This document shows, in pieces, positions 1 through 5,168 of a stretch of 5,168 nucleotides of DNA (position 1 is the stretch's first letter; the number at the start of each line of letters is the position of its first letter). The notes beneath the pieces are model-generated. The model ran no database searches. It saw only the letters and a program-made list of their open reading frames with translations, and was not told where the DNA came from. Source of the stretch: Nitrospinaceae bacterium (GTDB taxonomy: Bacteria > Nitrospinota > Nitrospinia > Nitrospinales > VA-1); assembly GCA_029937635.1 (NCBI GenBank), contig JAPYPM010000174.1:1-5168 (forward strand). Reading direction: 5' to 3'. The position numbers and the translations under genes are program-made.

Positions 1-173
1 AAATCATCAAACGTTTCCTTTCCATCCACATACAAGGTCGTATCAAAAAGCTTGGTTTCAATGCCGTTTTCTTTCAAGACGGCAGATAAAGTAGATACCC
101 CTGCCGGAAGAAGCATGTTGGAGAGCGGAAAATTAGGATATATAAAAAGAACTCGAAACTTTTCTTGATTCAT
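1..173 (-). CDS. B12-binding domain radical SAM protein, N-terminal part (cut by window edge)
   Basis: About 57 codons are visible, reading leftward from an ATG at 173-171 and running off the window with no stop. The peptide begins MNQEKFRVLFIYPNFP and continues with a hydrophobic segment, then LKENG and LFDTTLY. This matches the first strand, helix and second strand of the B12-binding Rossmann fold in the two complete radical SAM proteins of the window: a VLFIYPN-like strand, a P near residue 22, LK..G, and FD(S/A/T)T(F/Y/L)Y. It is therefore a third paralog. The radical SAM domain lies outside the window, so the CxxxCxxC motif is not seen and the enzyme class is inferred from the paralogs. 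The ATG is chosen because the alignment with the 532-aa paralog begins there. There is no clear Shine-Dalgarno sequence; the bases just upstream are T-rich, and the frame stays open for some distance upstream. It is divergent from the 689-2257 gene. Substrate unknown. Confidence 0.85.
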   Translation of the reverse strand, partial: MNQEKFRVLFIYPNFPLSNMLLPAGVSTLSAVLKENGIETKLFDTTLYVDGKETFDD

Positions 174-325
174 ACAAATAAAATTTTTAGAGGGAAATTT
201 GAGTACTTTTACACCGTAAACAATTGACAAGCTAGCATAAAATAATATCAGTGTCATCCTTGAATAGGAGATAGCATAGGTTTCTAGACAAATCCTTCAA
301 TGTTAAAGCCATGGGCTGAAAATGT

Positions 326-381
326 TTGCTAAATAAAAAGCCCTTCATATACTAAGAGGTGATCGGGGCTTTACTTAGCAA
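326..381. repeat. Imperfect inverted repeat, terminator- or attenuator-like
   Basis: The left arm (326-343) is TTGCTAAATAAAAAGCCC. The reverse complement of the right arm (366-381) is TTGCTAAGTAAAGCCC. The arms differ by one base and a two-base insertion and are separated by a 22-base loop. As minus-strand RNA the single difference becomes a G-U wobble, giving about 16 pairs with one 2-base bulge. As plus-strand RNA it is an A-C mismatch. On the minus strand the GGGC of the descending arm runs directly into TTTTTATTT, the pattern of an intrinsic terminator if only the GC-rich inner stem forms. The structure is certain at sequence level. Its role (terminator of a minus-strand small RNA, attenuator of the gene starting at 173, or remnant of a mobile repeat) is inference. 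Confidence 0.6.
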
Positions 382-487
382 CTTTGAAGTTATTTTTGTT
401 TGGTTCCCTAGACACTCTGAGCCCGCGCGGTTACCTCCTTGTCACAATTAGTCAATTAAATAACTCAACACCTAGCCTCCCTTTCTT

Positions 488-516
488 TTGAATTATGCTT
501 GTAATTAAGATATTAT
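488..516 (+). promoter_or_regulatory. Candidate sigma-70 promoter for the 689-2257 radical SAM gene
   Basis: The -35 hexamer TTGAAT (488-493) and the -10 hexamer TATTAT (511-516) are separated by 17 bases, with 4/6 and 5/6 matches to consensus. Transcription would start near 523 and give an untranslated leader of roughly 165 bases. A second -10-like sequence, a perfect TATAAT at 526-531, has no properly spaced -35. In AT-rich DNA such matches arise by chance, so confidence is moderate. Confidence 0.4.
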
Positions 517-631
517 GTCATGATATATAATGTTCTGGCCCATGTATAAGGTGCGTATTTTCAAAGGGCACGGGTTTAAAATAATTTTGCGGGACCAGAT
601 TATCAGAGATTAAGAAATTTTTCCTTTGAAT

Positions 632-649
632 CAATTTCAAAAGAAATTG
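632..649 (+). repeat. Small perfect hairpin in the 5' leader
   Basis: CAATTTC and GAAATTG form a 7-bp stem around an AAAA loop, about 40 bases upstream of the start codon at 689. It would lie inside the leader RNA if the promoter at 488-516 is used. No T-tract follows, so it is not a terminator. The AT-rich stem is weak, and a regulatory role is not demonstrated. Confidence 0.35.
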
Positions 650-677
650 TTGCATAAATAATCGAAGAAAATCTGTC

Positions 678-681
678 AGGA
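678..681 (+). promoter_or_regulatory. Ribosome binding site of the 689-2257 gene
   Basis: AGGA lies 7 bases before the ATG at 689-691. This is a good Shine-Dalgarno spacing and supports this ATG as the start, although the conserved core only begins about 13 residues later (EFKVLLVY). Confidence 0.7.
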
Positions 682-688
682 AAAAGAT

Positions 689-2257
689 ATGAGTGTTCAA
701 AACAATTCGGCAGGAGTAAACAGAGAATTCAAGGTTCTATTAGTATATGCGAATTCGTTCATGGATACCCTTTTCCCAGTTAGTATTTCTTCTATATCTG
801 GTGCACTTAAGAAAATAGGAGCTCAAGTAGAATGTTTTGACTCTACTTTTTATCCTGATCAGGCGGAATATAAGGACTCGAGTAGCGATACAAAAAAGAC
901 TGAGAAGTTTCAGGTACTTCCCGTCAATTATGACGAAGTAGGAATCCACCCTAGGGAAACGGATATATTTGATGATTTTCGTAAAAAAGTCATCGAATTT
1001 AAACCGGATCTAATTGGGGTGTCAGCAGTTGAACCCACATTTCTGTTAGGTATTGATCTTCTAAAATGCGTTCAAGACTTGGGAGTGCCGAATATAGTTG
1101 GGGGAGTGCACGCAATATTTTCTCCAGCTGATGTAATGGAATATGACGTCGTCGATATGGTTTGTATTGGAGAGGGCGAGGCGTGCATTGTCGAGTTGGC
1201 TGAAAAAATGCGTTCCAAAAAAAACTACACCGACATCAAAAATATATGGGCTCGTAAAAACGGTGAGGTTGTGAAAAATGAGAAATCGGAGATTGATTCG
1301 CTGGACAAATTGCCTACTCTTGATTTTACAGTGTTTGAGCCTGAAAGAATATATAGGCCCATGTCCGGTAAACTCTGGAGAATGGTCCCGATAGAATTCT
1401 CAAGGGGTTGTATCTATAAATGCACCTATTGCTCGGCTCCTGGCTTTCTTGATAACTTCAAAGAGCAAGGTGATTGGCTTAGAAATAAACCTATGGATCT
1501 TATTTTTGATGAAATAAGATATTACATCAAAGAGTTAAATGTAGAATACTTTTATTTTGTGTCGGAAACATTTTTGGCGATACCTAAAGCAAGGCTCGAC
1601 GAATTCTTTGACAGATATGAGGAGATAAAAATCCCCTTTTGGTTCAACACACGAGCAGAAACTATTAAAGAGCGCACTGTAAAAAGATTAGAGGAGGTTG
1701 GATGCCATAGAATTTCGATAGGTCTTGAGTGCGGTAATGAAGAGTATCGAAGGACCATGTTACAGAGGCCTGTATCTAATACGAAAACTATTGAAGCTTG
1801 CCTGTTATTTAAAGATAGCCCCATACAGTTATCAGCAAATAATATTATAGGTTACCCGGAAGAAACTAGAGAGTTGATCTTTGACACTATCGAACTAAAC
1901 CGTCAAGTGTCCGAGGGAGTGGAGGCGCATTCCTGCAGTATTTTCCAGCCTTACAGAGGAACTTGGCTACACAAATATTGTGTGGAAAAAGGTTATTGGC
2001 CCGAGGAAGAGCTTGCCCTCGACCTGAACTTTGAGCCAGCTATAACATATCCTGATATTACACATGAAGAGATAAAGGGGCTACATAGAACATTCCCATT
2101 TTATATTAAATTCCCTAAGGAATACTGGCCGGAAATTGAGAGAGCTGAGAAGTTTACCGATGAGGGAGAATTGGTTTTTCGTGAATTAACTAAGAAATAT
2201 AAAGACGAATATTTTGATCCGGTAAAAACCGAACCTCGATTTTTACAACCGGGTTAA
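689..2257 (+). CDS. B12-binding domain radical SAM enzyme (522 aa)
   Basis: This is a predicted cobalamin-dependent radical SAM enzyme that would cleave S-adenosylmethionine with a [4Fe-4S] cluster and probably use a bound corrinoid, as methylases and ring-rearranging enzymes of this class do. The N-terminal Rossmann-type B12-binding domain spans about residues 14-180. It includes KVLLVYAN, FDSTFY (50-55), a VGGVH.IFSP loop (137-146) and CIGEGEA (159-165). The classical DxHxxG cobalamin motif is absent, as in many members of this class. The radical SAM domain spans about 230-430, with cluster ligands C241, C245 and C248 in CIYKCTYC, a glycine/glutamate-rich GLECGNEE segment (345-352) and NNIIGYPEETRE (384-395). 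A C-terminal region of about 90 residues is shared with the 532-aa paralog. An A8 run occurs at 1217-1224. A good Shine-Dalgarno sequence precedes the ATG. The gene is the only plus-strand gene here, and its 3' end faces the aminotransferase gene. No signal peptide or membrane segment is seen, so it is probably cytoplasmic. The class is secure; substrate and reaction are unknown. Confidence 0.93.
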   Translation: MSVQNNSAGVNREFKVLLVYANSFMDTLFPVSISSISGALKKIGAQVECFDSTFYPDQAEYKDSSSDTKKTEKFQVLPVNYDEVGIHPRETDIFDDFRKKVIEFKPDLIGVSAVEPTFLLGIDLLKCVQDLGVPNIVGGVHAIFSPADVMEYDVVDMVCIGEGEACIVELAEKMRSKKNYTDIKNIWARKNGEVVKNEKSEIDSLDKLPTLDFTVFEPERIYRPMSGKLWRMVPIEFSRGCIYKCTYCSAPGFLDNFKEQGDWLRNKPMDLIFDEIRYYIKELNVEYFYFVSETFLAIPKARLDEFFDRYEEIKIPFWFNTRAETIKERTVKRLEEVGCHRISIGLECGNEEYRRTMLQRPVSNTKTIEACLLFKDSPIQLSANNIIGYPEETRELIFDTIELNRQVSEGVEAHSCSIFQPYRGTWLHKYCVEKGYWPEEELALDLNFEPAITYPDITHEEIKGLHRTFPFYIKFPKEYWPEIERAEKFTDEGELVFRELTKKYKDEYFDPVKTEPRFLQPG

Positions 2258-2272
2258 AAGGCGAAATTGATG

Positions 2273-2289
2273 AAGAGGTTTCTCCCCTT
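2273..2289. terminator. Weak hairpin between convergent genes, possible terminator
   Basis: In the 35-base gap between the two stop codons, AAGAGG (2273-2278) and CCCCTT (2284-2289) flank a 5-base loop. On the minus strand all six pairs form (one G-U), while the plus strand has an A-C mismatch. No uninterrupted T-run follows on either side; on the minus strand the nearest is TTTT, about 15 bases on. A terminator is expected at a convergent junction, but this is a poor one. Confidence 0.25.
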
Positions 2290-2292
2290 AAG

Positions 2293-3369
2293 TTAAGCGA
2301 TTTCCTTTAGGGCTTCACGGAATTTCTTAAGAAAGTACCTCATTTGGTCTAGAGTGCCCAATCCAACCCTAGTATAAGGCTTTAGGCAGGTCTCGCGGAA
2401 TCCACCTTTAATCACAATTTTTTCATTTAGCAAAATTTCTGTGATTTGTGAGGCTCTTTTACTATCTCCAACATTGATTAAAACAAAATTAGCAAATCCT
2501 GGGGCTATATCAATTCCATCTTTCGATAATTCTTCCTTTAGCCATTTTCTAGATTGCTCGATTTTATTCACATATTCTTTGGCGATATCAGGATGCTCCA
2601 GCATATAAAGTCCCAAGCTAATCGCAAATGAATTAACCTCATACATGGGTCTGACTCGAAACAAATGAGAAACAGTTTCTGCTGTGCTCACTAAGTAACC
2701 CAATCGGGCGGAGGCCAACCCCAGTGCTTTTGAAAATGTTCGGACAACAATAAGGTTATCGTGATCGGATACTAGGTCGATCGCAGAGGATCCCCAGAAT
2801 TGATAATAGGCTTCATCAACCAAAACCAGTACCCCGTTTTCAGATGCTATCTTAATAATTTTTTCTAGATCTTTTACAGAAAAGACGGTTCCGGTTGGAC
2901 TGTTCGGGTTGGCGATGCAGATCAATTTTGTTGTGGAAGAAATTTTTTCTGTTATTCGTTCGACGGGAAGAGATAAGTTTTTATCAAAATTGACTTCGAT
3001 TAATCGAGCATTAAACATTTGGGAATAAACATAGTACATAGCATAAGTCGGATGGATGACAACCACTTCATCTTCTGACTCAACGTAGACTTCGAAAACT
3101 GCCTTGATCCCAGCATCCGATCCAGCAGAAAGATAAATTTGTTCTTTGGGAATGTCCAGGCACTGTGCCAGTTTTTTATAAAGGGGGCTGGCATCTGGGT
3201 AAGCTGTGAGAAAGTCAGAGGTGACCATATTAAGAATATCTTCAATGACTTCCTTGGAAAACCCTTGGAGGTTTTCATTCTTGTCTAACCTTAGAAATTC
3301 ATCCCGGTTTAAGTTGTCATTGAAAATTCGATTAAGCTTCAGTAGGTTTTTTTTAGGGGGTACTCGCAT
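2293..3369 (-). CDS. HisC-like PLP-dependent aminotransferase (358 aa)
   Basis: This is a fold-type I, class I/II aminotransferase of the histidinol-phosphate aminotransferase family, at the usual length for it. Visible family features are LDKNEN (28-33), the AYPD segment with Y57, AGSD (82-85), HPTY (106-109), NPNSPTG (154-160, N156 near the PLP ring), VDEAYY (184-189, D185 contacting the pyridine nitrogen), TFSKALGLASARLGY with Schiff-base K214 and phosphate-binding R222, and YTRVGLGT with R334, expected to bind the substrate carboxylate. The spacing closely follows E. coli HisC numbering. The lysine motif fits HisC better than the related threonine-phosphate decarboxylase CobD. The ATG start lies about 9 bases downstream of a weak AAGG. 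The eight bases at 3347-3354 are an A-run on the coding strand, just after the start. The gene follows the 532-aa radical SAM gene on the same strand after 166 bases with no convincing terminator, so co-transcription is possible. With no other his gene visible, amination of a pathway-specific keto compound is as likely as histidine synthesis. Confidence 0.9.
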   Translation of the reverse strand: MRVPPKKNLLKLNRIFNDNLNRDEFLRLDKNENLQGFSKEVIEDILNMVTSDFLTAYPDASPLYKKLAQCLDIPKEQIYLSAGSDAGIKAVFEVYVESEDEVVVIHPTYAMYYVYSQMFNARLIEVNFDKNLSLPVERITEKISSTTKLICIANPNSPTGTVFSVKDLEKIIKIASENGVLVLVDEAYYQFWGSSAIDLVSDHDNLIVVRTFSKALGLASARLGYLVSTAETVSHLFRVRPMYEVNSFAISLGLYMLEHPDIAKEYVNKIEQSRKWLKEELSKDGIDIAPGFANFVLINVGDSKRASQITEILLNEKIVIKGGFRETCLKPYTRVGLGTLDQMRYFLKKFREALKEIA

Positions 3370-3535
3370 CTTTGTTGGCCTTGAGAAATAATTAAAGCGT
3401 GGTTGAGGATAAGATAAATTCGTGTTTAATTTCTATTTCTTTTGTTCAAAAACTATTTTCCTAAAGGGTCATTTTGGAGATACTTGCACAATGCCAATCA
3501 GCGCCTAAAGTTTTCGTTAAGGATTGCGGGTAGGA

Positions 3536-5134
3536 TTAACATTTATCTATTTTGATTGCTCCCGAGTTTTCTAAACCGTATTCCAAGTCGGCTGTATTTG
3601 ATTGCTCGGCATTATTAATACCTTCAACGGGGGGCATGTTTTTTTCCAAACATTCTTGTCGGAGTTCTTCAAAAATCCGATTTCCCTCTGGAGTATCCGG
3701 CTCAGCTCGCTGAATATCTTTCCAACGTTTTTTATCCATTTTCACGTATAAGACAAAGCACTTCTGCAAACCTTCAATCTCTTCAACCGAATACTGTTCC
3801 TGTATTAACATGGGTTTATCTGTCAGAGCCTTAGTAATCGTATCAGGTTTTACCAGTCCCATTTCTTCACATAATGTGCGAAGGGGTGTCCCATGAAATG
3901 GAACAAAGGAATAAAGATTCTGGTTATGAGAGTCAATAGATCGATTGAGCTCAATTGTGTCCATGGCAAGCTCGCGAGTTTCTGTAGGGAACCCAGTGAT
4001 ATTATTAACACTAAATGGAACTCCATAGCGGGCAGGTATTTTTAATGCATCAATAATAGCTTTATTCTTCCATTCCCGTTTTAGAAGCTTCTTGCGAAAG
4101 GCTTCGTTACCATGTTCAAGTCCGAATGATATGCGGTGCAGTCCAATTTCTGCTAATCGTTTAACTTTATACTCAGTGATTGTTTCCGGTCTTGTCTGCA
4201 TCCAAAAAGGTAATCGTATGTCTGCATACATTTCACAAAATTCATCAAACTCCCGATCATTCCAAGAGAGAAAGGTATCAGCCCAAAAATAATTATATTC
4301 GATGCCATAGTTTTCCTTAAAATGCTTTAATTCTTTATAAACAAGCTTCATGTCTTTTTTGCGAAAAAATCTAGAATCTGTTTTATCATCATATAAGGTG
4401 ACCTGATCTGGGGAATTACAAAAGGTGCATTTATATGGACATCCCCGAATTGTTTCAACGGGCATCATTTTATACCACTTGCCAGCCATGGGACGATAAA
4501 GCCTTTGTTCTTCAAAAAGATCAATGTCTATGATTGGAGTATCGTTAATTTCGAATGATTTAGCGATCGTGTTTTTAGTGACCGAGCCATCTTTTTGCTT
4601 GACCCATAAATTTGTGACATCGTTCCATGAATCTCCTTTTTTAATACGATCGCACAAATCAATCAGGGTGACTTCGCCCTCACCAACACAAACCATATCC
4701 ACTAAATGGTGTCTGATAACCAACTCGGGAGCAAAAGTTGGGAAAACTCCCCCCGCTATGACCGGGATTCTATGACGCAAGATAAATCCTTCTATTTCCT
4801 CAAGCATTCGAGCACCCAGCAACCACATATCTTCAGTGGTGGAAAGGGCTATCAAGTCGGGCTGAAAAGCTTTTACTTTAGCCTTAATATCATCGCGCCA
4901 GTCTGTATCCCGCATTTTGATACCTTTTTCACTAGGGCTGAAAGGAACCACATTGAGTCTTGTTGCCTTGGTGCCATCCGAATCTACGCCATGGTCGGTC
5001 TGATAATAGGTCGCATCAAACAAATCCACCGAATAACCACCCTGCTTCAGTAATGAGGAGAACAAAGCTATCGCTGGTGGCAACATATTCATGCCATATG
5101 TGTTTGGATAAATGAAAAGGACTTTAACGCTCAC
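3536..5134 (-). CDS. B12-binding domain radical SAM enzyme (532 aa)
   Basis: This is a second complete paralog of the 522-aa protein. The B12-binding Rossmann domain spans about residues 1-170: KVLFIYPN (4-11), LFDATYY (38-44), AGGVFPTFAPE (127-137) and CVGEGEV (149-155), again without DxHxxG. The radical SAM domain spans about 225-420, with [4Fe-4S] ligands C232, C236 and C239 in CPYKCTFC, followed by FGLEHGNE (337-344) and NNITGFPTETRE (377-388). Both paralogs have (I/L)YRPM(S/A)GK shortly before the cysteine motif and W..I.RAE..T.EG near the C-terminus. The tail from about residue 500 is longer than in the 522-aa paralog, polar, and ends in cysteine. The start is GTG, supported by GAGG 7 bases upstream and by the first strand beginning at residue 3. 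It is probably cytoplasmic and reads towards the aminotransferase gene. A methyl transfer or radical rearrangement is inferred from family knowledge; the substrate is unknown. Confidence 0.93.
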   Translation of the reverse strand: MSVKVLFIYPNTYGMNMLPPAIALFSSLLKQGGYSVDLFDATYYQTDHGVDSDGTKATRLNVVPFSPSEKGIKMRDTDWRDDIKAKVKAFQPDLIALSTTEDMWLLGARMLEEIEGFILRHRIPVIAGGVFPTFAPELVIRHHLVDMVCVGEGEVTLIDLCDRIKKGDSWNDVTNLWVKQKDGSVTKNTIAKSFEINDTPIIDIDLFEEQRLYRPMAGKWYKMMPVETIRGCPYKCTFCNSPDQVTLYDDKTDSRFFRKKDMKLVYKELKHFKENYGIEYNYFWADTFLSWNDREFDEFCEMYADIRLPFWMQTRPETITEYKVKRLAEIGLHRISFGLEHGNEAFRKKLLKREWKNKAIIDALKIPARYGVPFSVNNITGFPTETRELAMDTIELNRSIDSHNQNLYSFVPFHGTPLRTLCEEMGLVKPDTITKALTDKPMLIQEQYSVEEIEGLQKCFVLYVKMDKKRWKDIQRAEPDTPEGNRIFEELRQECLEKNMPPVEGINNAEQSNTADLEYGLENSGAIKIDKC

Positions 5135-5145
5135 GAGGTTTCCTC
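5135..5145 (-). promoter_or_regulatory. Shine-Dalgarno site of the 532-aa gene, inside a small palindrome
   Basis: On the minus strand GAGG (5145-5142) precedes the GTG start by 7 bases and decides this start. The spacer ends in CCTC, so the whole segment reads GAGGAAACCTC, a 4-bp stem with an AAA loop that could occlude the ribosome binding site. The site is well supported. The occlusion is only a possibility, since a 4-bp stem is marginal. Confidence 0.65.
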
Positions 5146-5168
5146 AAAAAAATACTTTTAGGCTCAAA

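Larger units (their letters stand above)
174..688. other. 515-base divergent intergenic region
   Basis: This stretch separates two divergently oriented radical SAM genes and holds no coding sequence I can support. From left to right it contains: a perfect TTGACA hexamer at 224-229, with only a poor -10 match (TATCAG, 246-251, spacing 16) on the plus strand; a small AGCC/GGCT hairpin at 307-317; a strong imperfect inverted repeat at 326-381; a GC-rich octamer palindrome CCGCGCGG at 423-430, directly followed by the anti-Shine-Dalgarno-like CCTCCTT (434-440); a better plus-strand promoter candidate at 488-516; and a 7-bp hairpin at 632-649. I could not identify a convincing minus-strand promoter for the gene that starts at 173. 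No tRNA or cobalamin riboswitch was recognised. The region is long for a simple divergent promoter, so untranslated leaders or a small RNA are possible but unproven. Confidence 0.6.

Noticed and set aside
305..320. Cobalamin riboswitch (B12 box) upstream of the B12-binding radical SAM genes
   Set aside because: The nearest sequence, GCCATGGGCTG, does not match the conserved GCCACTG core, and the surrounding multi-helix architecture is not seen.
322..336. Possible leader peptide MFAK just before the inverted repeat
   Set aside because: Four codons with no Shine-Dalgarno and no regulatory codon bias. Expected by chance.
221..449. Possible MITE with ends CAATTGACAAG and CTTGTCACAATT, plus short CTAGACA direct repeats at 284-290 and 408-414
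   Set aside because: The matches are short and gapped in AT-rich DNA, with no target-site duplication at the ends. Chance level for a region this size.
359..451. 30-codon plus-strand frame starting at GTG inside the inverted-repeat region
   Set aside because: No ribosome binding site, overlaps the right arm of the inverted repeat, and has no recognisable sequence.
518..700. 60-codon minus-strand reading frame overlapping the start of the 522-aa gene
   Set aside because: It has a TTG start, no Shine-Dalgarno, AT-driven composition (rich in F, L, I, N) and antisense overlap with a well-supported start. No recognisable family.
740..949. Antisense reading frames within the three complete genes (also 1552-1824, 3000-3278, 3206-3391, 4092-4292, 4524-4775, 4706-5053)
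   Set aside because: All lie within or overlap genes with clear domain motifs, lack family features and read as shadows of the real frames.
3482..3499. Sigma-54 promoter (TTGGCATTGTGCAAG on the minus strand) upstream of the aminotransferase gene
   Set aside because: The GG and GC elements are only 6 bases apart instead of 10, so the -24/-12 geometry is wrong.
3370..3535. Terminator or separate gene in the 166-base gap before the aminotransferase
   Set aside because: Only 3-4 bp stems without a following T-run and no coding frame of note. Neither a terminator nor a promoter could be supported.

Overview
The window is bacterial and AT-rich, with compact genes, Shine-Dalgarno sites and a sigma-70-like promoter. 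I cannot assign a phylum from it. It holds three complete protein-coding genes and the first 57 codons of a fourth. Three of the four products are paralogous cobalamin-binding-domain radical SAM enzymes; the other is a HisC-type PLP aminotransferase.

Layout, left to right. Positions 1-173 (minus strand) hold the N-terminus of a radical SAM paralog that continues beyond the window edge. Positions 174-688 are a 515-base divergent intergenic region. It contains an imperfect inverted repeat (326-381), a candidate promoter (488-516) and a small leader hairpin (632-649). Positions 689-2257 (plus) encode a complete 522-aa B12-binding radical SAM protein. It converges, with a 35-base gap, on a minus-strand gene for a 358-aa HisC-like aminotransferase (2293-3369). 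Upstream of that gene, on the same strand and across a 166-base gap, lies a second complete B12-binding radical SAM gene of 532 aa (3536-5134), which starts at GTG.

How the genes may work together. The three radical SAM proteins share an N-terminal Rossmann-type B12-binding fold. The two complete ones also share the CxxxCxxC cluster motif, an uncommon GIxxR(D/E)TD insert and a common C-terminal extension. Enzymes of this architecture typically carry out methylations or skeletal rearrangements at unactivated carbons in secondary-metabolite, lipid, tetrapyrrole or sugar pathways. The HisC-like enzyme would transfer an amino group to a keto or aldehyde intermediate, or the reverse. I infer a biosynthetic or surface-glycan/lipid modification island with several related radical steps and one transamination. 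The substrate cannot be read from the sequence, and histidine synthesis is not suggested because no other his gene is present.
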